Below, piece by piece: positions 25,261 through 33,525 of a DNA stretch of 64,000 nucleotides. The position numbers and the translations under genes were made by a program. How positions within the stretch are numbered: the first letter of the stretch is position 1; every line of letters begins with the position of its first letter. The notes beneath the pieces were generated by a model. The model searched no databases. It was not told where the DNA came from and worked only from the letters and a program-made list of their open reading frames with translations. Location: assembly GCA_902486425.1 (NCBI GenBank), contig CABTOK010000008.1, positions 1 through 64,000 of the forward strand. Direction: 5' to 3'. Source of the stretch: UBA11475 sp902486425 (GTDB taxonomy: Bacteria; Bacillota; Clostridia; Christensenellales; Borkfalkiaceae).

Positions 25261-26853
25261 ATGATAAACCTTTTGATAAAGGATTTTAAATTAATGTTCT
25301 CGCAGAACGCGAAAAAAAGCGAAAAAATTTTTTCCGCTGTTTTCGTCGCGATTTTTGTTTTTTGTTTCGTCGCAGTCGAGCTTTTTATTTTCACGATGAT
25401 AATAAACAAGGTCTCGACCGTTGCCGACGGTAAAGAAGCCTTTCTGAGTGTGTTTTTGTTTATAATAACGATTCTGATGACGGTTTCTGCGGTGTTTTCG
25501 GCAAAAAAGCTGTTTTTCGATCCCGAAGATATAGAAATGCTTTCGAACAGACCTGTAAAAAGCCGTCAGATAATCGCTTCGAAAATAATAATTTTGTTTT
25601 TAACCGAAACCGTTTCGGCGCTCGTATTCGTATATCCGCTGTTTATAGCGTACGGACTGAAGGACGGAAGAACCGCTCTTTTTTACTTTACGTCGCTGTT
25701 TTATCCGGCGTTTTCGTTTCTGGCCGAAGCGGGGATCGCGCTTTTACTTGTGTATCCCGCATATCTTTTATCTAAGTTCTTAAAAAACCGTCCGGTAATA
25801 AAAATCATAATAGCTTCGGCTGTACTCGGCGCGCTCGCGTATTTTTATTCCAAGGCGCTCGAACTGTTCGTAAACCTTGCCGCGGGTAACGGGATGGGAA
25901 CTCTTTTCGGCTCGGAAAACGTTAAAAAGCTGAACAAATTCAGAGAAGTCGTTTACCCCGTCAACTTTTTGATGGATATATTTATCGGGAAGAAAATAGT
26001 TTCTTTCTTTATTTATATCGTTATATCCGTAAGCGTGTTCGCGGTCGGCGTAACGGTTACGACGCTTGCCTACAACTATGTGAGAAATGTCAGCTTTACG
26101 GTTATAAGGCGCGGCGGAGAGAAAAAACTTAAAGTCCGTTCCGTTATCAAAACGCTTATAAGAAAAGAACTTTCACTTCTGTTTTTAAGTTCCGAAAATA
26201 TTTTTTCCTATACGGGGCTTATCATAGTGCAGCCGTTTCTTCTGACGATGGTGTTAAGGGCGATGAACGCTATTTTCGGATCGGGAACGATGGCTTATTA
26301 CACGAGCTTTATACCCGGCTTCAATGCGTTTGTCGACGCATTTTTCGTGATAATATTCTCGACGACGATAGCCGGCGGCGCGAACAGATTTATTTCGACC
26401 GAAAAATCCACCGTAAAAAATATGAAGACCATGCCCGTAGAACCTAAAATTCAACTTATAATAAAAGCGGCGTTGCCGTTCGTATTTTCGACCGTATCTC
26501 TTCTCGTATCGGTGATAGTTCTTGCTGCCGCCGGTGTTATAAGCGCGCTTTATGCCGTTTTTATATTTCTGCTTGCGGATTCCGCTCTTGCTCTTTATAT
26601 AGCGATTTCTCTTTACGAAGAACTTAAAATAAGGCACGGGGTTGCCCGTAAAACGGGACTTTCGTCTGCGACGTCGTATTGTCTTCCGATTGCGTTTTTA
26701 ATTCTTTCGGCGGCGTTTTCGCTTGCGGGGCTTAATCCCGTCCTTTGCTTTTTAACGGGACTTCTGATATATTTCGCTCTTACGGGTTTCGGAATATACA
26801 ACGTTTATAAAAAATCGGGAACGTTGTTTCTCGGACTGGAGGCGGTCAACTGA
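25261..26853 (+). CDS. ABC-2 type permease of the surface locus
   Basis: 530 residues with about twelve membrane segments in two halves. Between helices lies FFDPEDIEMLSNRPVKSRQIIASKI (about 84-108), the cytoplasmic motif typical of large putative ABC exporter permeases that pair with a single ATPase. GGAG lies 6 bases before the ATG. The stop codon overlaps the next ATG by one base (TGATG), so it is coupled to the beta-helix protein. A substrate cannot be told from sequence; the genes around it favour a surface or envelope component. Confidence 0.82.
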   Translation: MINLLIKDFKLMFSQNAKKSEKIFSAVFVAIFVFCFVAVELFIFTMIINKVSTVADGKEAFLSVFLFIITILMTVSAVFSAKKLFFDPEDIEMLSNRPVKSRQIIASKIIILFLTETVSALVFVYPLFIAYGLKDGRTALFYFTSLFYPAFSFLAEAGIALLLVYPAYLLSKFLKNRPVIKIIIASAVLGALAYFYSKALELFVNLAAGNGMGTLFGSENVKKLNKFREVVYPVNFLMDIFIGKKIVSFFIYIVISVSVFAVGVTVTTLAYNYVRNVSFTVIRRGGEKKLKVRSVIKTLIRKELSLLFLSSENIFSYTGLIIVQPFLLTMVLRAMNAIFGSGTMAYYTSFIPGFNAFVDAFFVIIFSTTIAGGANRFISTEKSTVKNMKTMPVEPKIQLIIKAALPFVFSTVSLLVSVIVLAAAGVISALYAVFIFLLADSALALYIAISLYEELKIRHGVARKTGLSSATSYCLPIAFLILSAAFSLAGLNPVLCFLTGLLIYFALTGFGIYNVYKKSGTLFLGLEAVN

Positions 26854-29327
26854 TGAAAAAGAAAAATCTCGCGATACTGCTTCTTATACCGTTTTTATTT
26901 TCCGTTCTCGCAATGGTTACCATAAACGTTACGTACAACTACGTAGATGTGGATATAGCGGGTATAGCCTGGGATTACGGCGATCCCGAAGCGTTTAAGT
27001 TATCGGATGAAGAATATAAGCTCGACGCGACGGGCGTTAATCAGAAAAATTACGCCATAGCCGCAGGCAATAAGCTCGTGTGGAGAGTAGAAGAAGCCGA
27101 AACCGACAACACGGATCCGGCAGAAACAACCGGCGGTGCCGGCGTGCTGGAAGATGCGGATAGCGATTCCGGAAATATTACCGCGTCACCGGTTGCCGAA
27201 GTAATAAAACGCGGCGACGGATATTATCTTAAAACGCTCCGCACCGGCGCGGTAAACCTTATCTGTTCGAACGAAAAGGGCAACATAAGCCGGAAACTCG
27301 AAGCGATAATTTACGATAAGGGCGTAATTCTCGCAAAGACGGAGATAAAACCGTCCGGCAACAATTACGACAAGACGATTTATTACGGCGAGTACGATTT
27401 AAATAAAAATGCCGAAAAGGTTCCGGCGAGCTTTGCTCTTACCGTAGAAACCGAACCGAAAGAACTGAAAGACGCGGTTAAGGTTACCTCTTCCGAAAAC
27501 GTAGAGTATGATATCGTATCGGGAAGAGTTAAGATTAAATCCGCAGGAGAATCATTTATAAACTTTGAAACGGAAGAAAGCGACATTGCTCCGTATAAAA
27601 CGAACTTCAAAGTCGTCGAAGGCGGCGTAAACGTCTATACCTACGACGATCTGTTAAATTGTACCAATCGTTCGGAATACGGCGAAACGGTCGTTTTAAG
27701 AAAGTCTTTCCAGTCGGCTTCGTTTATGAATACCGCGCTCGGAAAGGAAAACAATACCGAACTTTTCGGGAAGAAAGACAAAAGCGGTAAATTTTCTTTC
27801 AAAAACGATATATACTCTTTTAAAACAAAATACAATCACGAATATATAGATAAGTGGAACGAATTTGCGAAATCCGACGATAAATATTCTCCTGTAACAG
27901 ACAAGATAAAAGTCGGGCTAAGGGTTCAGAAGGATTTTTACGGCAACGGTTATACGATAAATCTCCATAATCTTACCTACCCGTACGAAACGGTCACTAC
28001 GAGCGGCGGCGAAGAAGTGCCTTCGCTTACCGCGGATAATCTGTTCAGGGGACCGCTTCCGTTTTATACTCTCGGCGATCCTAACGGGCTTCCGCTTATA
28101 ACCGCTTACGGGCAGGATAACGCAGGATTTTATATCGACGGAGACAATATTACCGTAAACGATCTTGTCCTTAAAAACTGCGACGACGTGAACAGTCTTA
28201 AAAAGCTCGAAACGGTCGGTACCGTTATAGAAGCGGACGGCGACGGAATAACGATTAAAAATTCCACTCTTACGAACGGCAAAAACGTTTTAAGGAGTTT
28301 TTCGTCGCAGAATCTGACGGTTGATAACTGTCTTCTGATGCATTCGCAGAACTTTTTGTTCGCGACCGGCTCGAACGAATATAAAAAGACCGACGGAAGT
28401 CTTGTAAAAGACTTTACGGACGGCGACGGGAACGAGATAAAAGCAAAAACTTCGGACTATCTTAAAAAGGGCGGTGCCGGGGACGACCTTCTTAAAGAAT
28501 ATCTCGGCAACATTCCGAAAAATAAAATAGATAATTATCGCAATGCTTTGAGACTTATTCAAAACGGACTTGGCGACGATTCCGTAAAAGGCGAATATAA
28601 GGGCAGTGCGGTTATAAACAATTGCCAGTTTTATGACAGCGGCATTTCTTCGATAGTGTTCGAATCGCTCTTCAACGGTCCTTTCCTTTATTCCAAAGCG
28701 CCGTCGGAGATAGCGGATCTTTTTTCGGGTTTATTCCCCGCTCCGCCCGAAAACATTTCGGGTACGAGCTACCCGGTAAAGGTGGTATTGTCGGGGGAAA
28801 CGACTTTTTACGATTATAAGAACTTCGAAACGATGGATATTTCGGGACTTATAAGCGAAAATATCTCTACGCTTTTAAAAGAACTCGCGGGGGACGGTGG
28901 ACTCGGAGGAATTATCGGCAACGTCGATTTAACTAAGTACGATATAAACATCGACCTTATATTCCCGCTCAAAGGCTACGTTAAAAAAGCGGCGGAAAAA
29001 CGCAACGTTTCGTACAAAAGCGGCAATGCGGAATATACGAACATTCCCGTGGCGTATTACGGCGGCGGTTCGAATTATTCGGTAATAGAGTTTGCTCAAA
29101 ATTATAAAAACACGTCGGCATTTACTTCCGAATCCAAAGTGGATATTATGGAAACGTACCTTAACATGAGTGCGTCGGAAGGTGCGAGAACGTATTACAA
29201 CATGATGCTTAAAACGGTAACCGTGGTTACCGGATACGAACCGTTCAGATTTATTTTTACCGACGATTCTGCTCTTAACATGACGCCCAGCACCGAAAAA
29301 ATGGCTAATTGGGCGAAAGGAGTTTAA
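26853..29327 (+). CDS. membrane-anchored right-handed beta-helix surface protein
   Basis: 824 residues. One N-terminal hydrophobic segment (about 6-28) without a lipobox or SipW motif makes it a signal anchor or classical signal. Residues about 50-250 form Ig-like strands (AIAAGNKLVWRV and TGAVNLICSNEKGN). Residues about 340-650 carry beta-helix rungs such as FYGNGYTINLHN, FYIDGDNITVNDLVLKN, IKNSTLTNG, LTVDNCLLMHSQ and AVINNCQFYDSGISSIVF. Such parallel beta-helices often bind or cleave polysaccharide; no catalytic residues are recognised. It is translationally coupled to the permease and followed 1 base later by the lipoprotein gene, so the three products probably act together at the surface. 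Confidence 0.78.
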   Translation: MKKKNLAILLLIPFLFSVLAMVTINVTYNYVDVDIAGIAWDYGDPEAFKLSDEEYKLDATGVNQKNYAIAAGNKLVWRVEEAETDNTDPAETTGGAGVLEDADSDSGNITASPVAEVIKRGDGYYLKTLRTGAVNLICSNEKGNISRKLEAIIYDKGVILAKTEIKPSGNNYDKTIYYGEYDLNKNAEKVPASFALTVETEPKELKDAVKVTSSENVEYDIVSGRVKIKSAGESFINFETEESDIAPYKTNFKVVEGGVNVYTYDDLLNCTNRSEYGETVVLRKSFQSASFMNTALGKENNTELFGKKDKSGKFSFKNDIYSFKTKYNHEYIDKWNEFAKSDDKYSPVTDKIKVGLRVQKDFYGNGYTINLHNLTYPYETVTTSGGEEVPSLTADNLFRGPLPFYTLGDPNGLPLITAYGQDNAGFYIDGDNITVNDLVLKNCDDVNSLKKLETVGTVIEADGDGITIKNSTLTNGKNVLRSFSSQNLTVDNCLLMHSQNFLFATGSNEYKKTDGSLVKDFTDGDGNEIKAKTSDYLKKGGAGDDLLKEYLGNIPKNKIDNYRNALRLIQNGLGDDSVKGEYKGSAVINNCQFYDSGISSIVFESLFNGPFLYSKAPSEIADLFSGLFPAPPENISGTSYPVKVVLSGETTFYDYKNFETMDISGLISENISTLLKELAGDGGLGGIIGNVDLTKYDINIDLIFPLKGYVKKAAEKRNVSYKSGNAEYTNIPVAYYGGGSNYSVIEFAQNYKNTSAFTSESKVDIMETYLNMSASEGARTYYNMMLKTVTVVTGYEPFRFIFTDDSALNMTPSTEKMANWAKGV

Positions 29328-29328
29328 A

Positions 29329-30420
29329 ATGAAAAAAATTATAGCGTTTTTGTTATGTATCATTACATGCCTGTGCTGTTTTTCGGCATGCTCGTTCGCA
29401 TGGAGCGACGACACGACGATAACTTCGGCTTCGGTCGTTTATAACGAGCAGACTAAAAAATATTATATCGAGCTTGTTTACAGCGACGGCGAAAAGAACC
29501 TTATCGAAGTCGGTAATCTGGACGCGATAAGGGGCGATACGGGAAGTACGGGAGAAAAGGGCGATAAAGGCAACGGCATATCCGAAATTTTAACCGAAAA
29601 TAAGGGTAAGTTTACCGAGGTAACCATAAAATACACCGACGAAGGCGTAGAAAATACTGTGTTTACCATCCCGAACGGCGAATACGTTTCGAGCGTGCAG
29701 CTCTTTGGCGCCGACGAAACGCATGAAGGTCCTTATCTCGTATTCACGTTCAGCGGAAATACCGAACCTAAAGAAATACTCCTTCCCGTTCCGAAGGACG
29801 GAACGGGAATAGAGGACATAACTTTTACCGACGAAGGAAAGAATATAAGTTGCGCGGGAACGCTTGTGATAAGGTTAACCGACGGTACAGAGAAGAAAAT
29901 TCCGGTTCCGGCAGCCACTGGCATAGCGAGCATAACGCAGGATGAAGAAGACGGCAGTTATAAACTCATAGTGACTTATACCGACGGAACGAGCGAAACG
30001 TTTTCGTTTGAAAAACCCAACGAATGGATGAGCGGTTCCGAAGTCCCAAAAGCATCCGACGGCAAACCCGGCGATTTTTACTTCGATACCTATAAAAAGA
30101 TCATCTATAAAAAAGTCGGAGCTGATTGGACTGTTGTGATGGAATTCGAAACCGAACAGGACGTAACCGTAATCTTCAACGCAGAAGGCGCGGTTATAAC
30201 AGATCAGAACGTCCCCGTCGGTAACGAAGTGAGAAGAACCGTTAAGTACGGTAAGTACATTGCGGACGTACCCATACCGCAGATGACGGGCAAAACCTTT
30301 ATAGGCTGGTACCGCAAAAAACAGGCGGGCGTTTCGGAAGGCGTAAAGCCGACTCTCGGATGCTTTACCGATCTTACTCCCGTAACCGAAAACATCACCC
30401 TCTACGCCTGGTGGGAATAG
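29329..30420 (+). CDS. lipoprotein with collagen-like and InlB repeats
   Basis: 363 residues. Lipobox CFSAC predicts lipidation at C21. Residues about 69-82 (GDTGSTGEKGDKGNG) are a short collagen-like Gly-X-Y stretch. Repeated strands of the form LVxTYTDGTSETFSF and VIRLTDGTEKKIPVP follow. The C-terminal 80 residues form an InlB/Flg_new repeat ending KTFIGWYRKKQ...NITLYAWWE, related to the repeats of the 1673-residue protein. AAAGGAG lies 6 bases before the ATG, in the overlap with the previous gene's end. It is the last gene of the apparent operon starting at 20056. A role as a surface stalk or anchor is inferred from domain content. Confidence 0.82.
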   Translation: MKKIIAFLLCIITCLCCFSACSFAWSDDTTITSASVVYNEQTKKYYIELVYSDGEKNLIEVGNLDAIRGDTGSTGEKGDKGNGISEILTENKGKFTEVTIKYTDEGVENTVFTIPNGEYVSSVQLFGADETHEGPYLVFTFSGNTEPKEILLPVPKDGTGIEDITFTDEGKNISCAGTLVIRLTDGTEKKIPVPAATGIASITQDEEDGSYKLIVTYTDGTSETFSFEKPNEWMSGSEVPKASDGKPGDFYFDTYKKIIYKKVGADWTVVMEFETEQDVTVIFNAEGAVITDQNVPVGNEVRRTVKYGKYIADVPIPQMTGKTFIGWYRKKQAGVSEGVKPTLGCFTDLTPVTENITLYAWWE

Positions 30421-30461
30421 TCCCGGCGAGAAGTTTTGTTCGGATACGGTTCGTATTTATA

Positions 30462-30499
30462 AGATCTGTGTCGGCGAAATGCGACCGCCATATAAAGAC
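30462..30499. repeat. dispersed intergenic repeat, copy 1
   Basis: GATCTGTGTCGGCGAAATGC and following bases match 35342-35377 with few differences. Both copies lie between genes. Confidence 0.5.
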
Positions 30500-30554
30500 C
30501 TATCGCCGGAATCGTATAATAGAAAATATGTGATAAGAAGGAGATTGTGTACTT

Positions 30555-31157
30555 TTGAATAAAGGTGCGGTGGTTTATGATATTTTTACAAAAGTAATAA
30601 ACCGTAAAACTCATAAAAAGCTGATAGAGACGATTAAGGGGCTTATTTTGCCCGAGGACGACGTTCTCGAGTGCGCTTACGGAACGGGACTTTTGACGGG
30701 AGTTATCGCCGAAAATTGTAACAGTCTTGTTGTAACGGATTTTTCCCGGAGGATGATTAAAAAGGCCGAAAAGAAATACGGCAAACTTGAAAACGTGGAA
30801 TTCGAACAAGGCAATATTTTGAAAATTGACTATCCGCGAGAGACTTTTGACGTCGTTGTTGCCGCAAACGTAATTTATCTTCTTGACGAACCGTATAAAG
30901 CGATTTCGGAATTAGACAGGGTTTGCAAGGCCGGAGGAAGAATTATTATTCCGACGTACATGAACGGTACCGAAAACGAAAAAAAGAACGGTCTTTCGGG
31001 GACTGCTGACAGAGCGGGAGCGGATTTTAAAAGAGAATTCACTTTGGGTACATATAAACAATTTATTAAGGAAGCGGGTTTTGATGACGTTTCGTACGAG
31101 TGGTGCGACGGTAAAATTCCTTGCGCCGTCGCGATAATAAAAAAAGGTAAAAAATAA
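30555..31157 (+). CDS. class I SAM-dependent methyltransferase
   Basis: 200 residues with a Rossmann methyltransferase fold. Motif I is DVLECAYGTGLLTG (about 36-49); the second residue pair VVTDFSRRMIKKAE gives the acidic ribose contact. Motif IV is FDVVVAANVIYLLDEP, followed by LDRVCKAGGRIIIPTY (post-motif). The closest general group is the UbiE/COQ5-like methyltransferases, but the substrate is not deducible. The start is TTG with AAGGAG 11 bases upstream; no ATG fits better. It is followed 50 bases later by a TIGR04076-like gene and then a terminator. Confidence 0.85.
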   Translation: MNKGAVVYDIFTKVINRKTHKKLIETIKGLILPEDDVLECAYGTGLLTGVIAENCNSLVVTDFSRRMIKKAEKKYGKLENVEFEQGNILKIDYPRETFDVVVAANVIYLLDEPYKAISELDRVCKAGGRIIIPTYMNGTENEKKNGLSGTADRAGADFKREFTLGTYKQFIKEAGFDDVSYEWCDGKIPCAVAIIKKGKK

Positions 31158-31207
31158 GATAGAACCTGCACTTGCAGACCTGATAAATAACCCGGAATAG
31201 CGGTAAT

Positions 31208-31585
31208 TTGTATACCGTAAAATTGAAAAAGTGGTATAACGAAGAATATAAGTTCGAAATCGAAGTCGTGGGATATTTACGGGGTGATTCTGCCGAAAAT
31301 TATTGCAGAAACGGCGAAGAACCGGGAGATAAATACGAATGTACTTATGGCTGCCCCGTGAATAAAAACGGCTTCGGAATCTGTTCTAAGACGATGACGG
31401 TGCTATATCCGATAATGGAAGCGGTATGCGCCGGCGGAGACCTAACTAGAATCGGCGGCGAGAGTAAGTATGTGAAAACGATAGTCTGTCCCGACGGATG
31501 CGTAATGTTCAGGCTTACCGCGATTCCTCTGGGTAATGAAAACTTTTTTAAAGGGAAATTTTACGAAAAGCCTGAAACCAAATAA
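31208..31585 (+). CDS. TIGR04076-like cysteine-rich small protein
   Basis: 125 residues with the pattern EEPGDKYECTYGCPVNKNGFGICSKTMTVLYPIMEAVCAGGDLTRIGG, ending in TIVCPDGCVMFRLTAI. This resembles the TIGR04076 family of small conserved Clostridia proteins of unknown function. Seven cysteines, several in pairs, suggest metal or cluster binding. The start is TTG with only a weak GGAATAGCGG site; upstream in-frame stops exclude a longer form. A strong terminator follows at 31605. Confidence 0.7.
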   Translation: MYTVKLKKWYNEEYKFEIEVVGYLRGDSAENYCRNGEEPGDKYECTYGCPVNKNGFGICSKTMTVLYPIMEAVCAGGDLTRIGGESKYVKTIVCPDGCVMFRLTAIPLGNENFFKGKFYEKPETK

Positions 31586-31604
31586 AAACTAATAACTTAA
31601 AATT

Positions 31605-31636
31605 AAAAACGACTCGTTTCGGCGAGTCGTTTTTTA
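31605..31636 (+). terminator. intrinsic terminator
   Basis: ACGACTCG (31609-31616) pairs with CGAGTCGT (31623-31630), followed by T6. The flanking A-run makes it usable in both directions. Confidence 0.88.
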
Positions 31637-31712
31637 TGAAGAGAAAATCGAGGTCTTGCTTTTACCGCCGATTATTCTGCCGTGAGCGGCGATCGGGCAA
31701 AACTAAATCGTT

Positions 31713-31919
31713 TTAATAATCTTTGCGACCGGTAAGATAGTCGAGATCTTCCGAAAAATAATCGGCGATTTTGCAAAGATTTTCAAGCCCGATTTCACGC
31801 TGACACAACAGGTATCTGGAGAGCGTTTGCTGTGGAATGCCTATCTTTTTAGCAACGGAACTTACCGATTCGCCTTTTATCAGTTCTTTAAGCCTTTCGG
31901 CAAATTTCTCAGTGTACAT
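31713..31919 (-). CDS. second XRE-family regulator
   Basis: 68 residues, a minimal helix-turn-helix: FAERLKELIKGESVSSVAKKIGIPQQTLSRYLLCQREIG, then the family-typical YFSEDLDYLTGRKD. It is diverged from the XRE protein at 9908-10126 but has the same size and ending. Two palindromes built on TTACACC-N4-GGTGTAA (31948 and 31977) lie directly upstream, in the region shared with the divergent TM2 gene. It probably represses both itself and that gene. GGGGAT lies rather far (about 13 bases) from the ATG. Confidence 0.85.
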   Translation of the reverse strand: MYTEKFAERLKELIKGESVSSVAKKIGIPQQTLSRYLLCQREIGLENLCKIADYFSEDLDYLTGRKDY

Positions 31920-31947
31920 TTATATTTTATCCCCTTTTTTACCGATA

Positions 31948-31994
31948 TTACACCAAACGGAGTAAAATATTTGAAATTACACCAATCGGTGTGA
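31948..31994. promoter_or_regulatory. paired operators of the second XRE regulator
   Basis: TTACACC-AAAC-GGAGTAA (31948-31965) and TTACACC-AATC-GGTGTGA (31977-31994). Each differs by one base from a perfect palindrome. Their starts are 29 bases apart, the same distance as the pair at 10138/10167. Confidence 0.7.
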
Positions 31995-31998
31995 TAAT
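31971..31998 (+). promoter_or_regulatory. promoter of the TM2 gene
   Basis: TTGAAA (31971-31976), 16-bp spacer, GATAAT (31993-31998). The second operator lies between the two boxes. A further TATAAT lies at 32000. Transcription would begin just before the AGGAGG at 32007. Confidence 0.6.
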
Positions 31999-32019
31999 AT
32001 ATAATTAGGAGGAAAAGTT

Positions 32020-32355
32020 ATGTATTGTAAATTTTGCGGAAATCGTATAGATGACGATTGCGCGGTTTGTCCGGAATGCGGCAAACAGCTTAAAGAATTG
32101 AAGACGGAAACGTCGAACGTTGTTATAAACAATCAAATCAGCGAACAACAAAAAGTTGTTGTTTACAGTAAAATAGTAAACAAGTGGGTTGCGCTGGTTT
32201 TGTGTATCGTTTTAGGAATGTTCGGTGCGCATAAGTTTTATGAAAAGCGGGCTAAAATCGGACTTGTTTATCTTTTTACGCTCGGATTGTTCGGTGTTGG
32301 CTGGCTTATGGATATACTCTTGATTGCATTAAAGCCTAACCCTTATTATGTATGA
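32020..32355 (+). CDS. zinc-ribbon TM2-domain membrane protein
   Basis: 111 residues. An N-terminal zinc ribbon (C3, C6, C17, C20: CKFC...CPEC) is joined by a polar linker to a TM2 domain with two helices. The domain has the typical VALVLCIVLGMFGAHKFYEKRAKIGLVYL and GVGWLMDILLI motifs (about 57-101). TM2 proteins are small membrane proteins of unclear role. AGGAGG lies 7 bases before the ATG. The promoter overlaps the operators of the divergent XRE regulator. A terminator at 32468 follows. Confidence 0.88.
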   Translation: MYCKFCGNRIDDDCAVCPECGKQLKELKTETSNVVINNQISEQQKVVVYSKIVNKWVALVLCIVLGMFGAHKFYEKRAKIGLVYLFTLGLFGVGWLMDILLIALKPNPYYV

Positions 32356-32467
32356 CCTTAGCCTGTCTGAAAATTATAAAATCGTTTTTGTTTTGAATCA
32401 TAAAAATTTGCGACTGTTTTAAAAAAATAATTTGTAAGAAAACCGAAATCAGAATTTTATCAAATGA

Positions 32468-32494
32468 AAAGCCGGAGAGTTTTCCGGTTTTTTT
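32468..32494 (+). terminator. intrinsic terminator
   Basis: CCGGA (32472-32476) pairs with TCCGG (32483-32487), followed by T7. Confidence 0.75.
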
Positions 32495-32569
32495 ATTTGC
32501 GGCTTTTTGCCGATAAAGTACAAAATTCTTAATATTCGGATAAAAAATTAAAAAATAAAAAAATTTTAA

Positions 32570-32606
32570 GTTAGTTATTGCTAACGAAAGAAAAAAGTGG
32601 TATAAT
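32570..32606 (+). promoter_or_regulatory. promoter and candidate operator of the DtxR-family gene
   Basis: TTGCTA (32578-32583), 17-bp spacer, TATAAT (32601-32606). The inverted repeat GTTAG-N6-CTAAC (32570-32585) covers the -35 box, as expected for autoregulation by a metal-responsive repressor. Confidence 0.6.
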
Positions 32607-32631
32607 GTTGTAAAACGACGGAGATGTAAAG

Positions 32632-33012
32632 ATGAATTATAACGAATCTCAGGAAATGTATCTTGAAACTATATTAAGATTATGCTCGAAAAAAGCGGAC
32701 GTCCATTCTATCGACGTTGCCGAAGAGCTTAACTACAGCAAACCGAGCGTTTCGAGAGCTATGGGCATACTTAAGAAAGACGGATATATCGAAATGAATA
32801 AAAACGGCAAGCTGACTCTTACCGAAGCCGGCAGAATGAAGGCTGAAAAGATTTTTACCCGCCATAAAATTCTTACCGAAGCTCTTAAAGATCTCGGAGT
32901 AGAAGACAGATCCGCCGAAGAAAACGCTTGTCGTATAGAGCATGTTATTACGGACGACGTAACCGAAGCGATTGAAGCCCGAATTTTAGAAGGCGGAAGC
33001 GATAATAAATAA
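32632..33012 (+). CDS. DtxR/MntR-family metal-dependent regulator
   Basis: 126 residues. The N-terminal winged helix (ESQEMYLETILRLCSKKADVHSIDVAEELNYSKPSVSRAMGILKKDGYIEM) is followed by the dimerisation/metal-binding part. Likely ligands are the glutamates in QEMYLE, H77 in FTRHKIL and the E-x2-EH of ENACRIEHVI (about 97-104), the same layout as in MntR/IdeR. It has the short MntR-like length without an SH3 domain. GGAG lies 9 bases before the ATG. Manganese or iron as co-repressor cannot be told apart here. No transporter gene is adjacent. Confidence 0.88.
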   Translation: MNYNESQEMYLETILRLCSKKADVHSIDVAEELNYSKPSVSRAMGILKKDGYIEMNKNGKLTLTEAGRMKAEKIFTRHKILTEALKDLGVEDRSAEENACRIEHVITDDVTEAIEARILEGGSDNK

Positions 33013-33062
33013 AACTTTTTAACGCAACAATAAAAACAACATATGTAATTTTATGACAACCG

Positions 33063-33096
33063 ACAGAATGCGGAATTTTCCCGCGTTCTGTTTTTA
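33063..33096 (+). terminator. intrinsic terminator after the DtxR-family gene
   Basis: ACAGAATGCGG (33063-33073) pairs with CCGCGTTCTGT (33081-33091) with one G-T pair, followed by T-rich sequence. Confidence 0.85.
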
Positions 33097-33158
33097 TTTG
33101 CTTACATTTTATAAAAATGAGTAATTTGCTACTTGTTTTTAATGATATAAACGTTGCA

Positions 33159-33201
33159 CAACGTATGTATTTTATTAAATTACATACGTTGTTTTATTTT
33201 T
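33159..33201. terminator. 11-bp stem hairpin with T-rich tail
   Basis: CAACGTATGTA (33159-33169) pairs perfectly with TACATACGTTG (33181-33191), followed by TTTTATTTTTAT. Probably a second terminator or an insertion relic. Confidence 0.55.
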
Positions 33202-33525
33202 ATGAAAAATTTTTGTTTTTTGCGGGTATAATAATCGGATAAATTAAAATGCGGCTTAAGTCGTTTATGTGCAGACCGGTTACGGACATTTTTCCGAAAG
33301 ATTGCTTTTTTGTAACCGGAGATAGTTTGCGGTTGCTATTTTCAATTTAACCGGTTTTATCATACGAACGAAGCTTCCGTCAAGATTTATTCGGCTTTTT
33401 TTGCGGCTTTTATTTAGCGTAATCTTTTTTATTTTCTTGATTTATAAAGATAATAGCTATATAATATTATTAAAATAAACTTTAACATCGGCGGTAAAAA
33501 CGCCGTGAACAAAAGGACGAACCAT

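Larger units (their letters stand above)
33013..33525. other. intergenic with three hairpins
   Basis: Besides the terminators at 33063 and 33159, CCGGTTAC (33276-33283) pairs with GTAACCGG (33312-33319) around an inner GGA...TCC loop. No gene seen, and no strong promoter for the next gene was identified. Confidence 0.45.
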
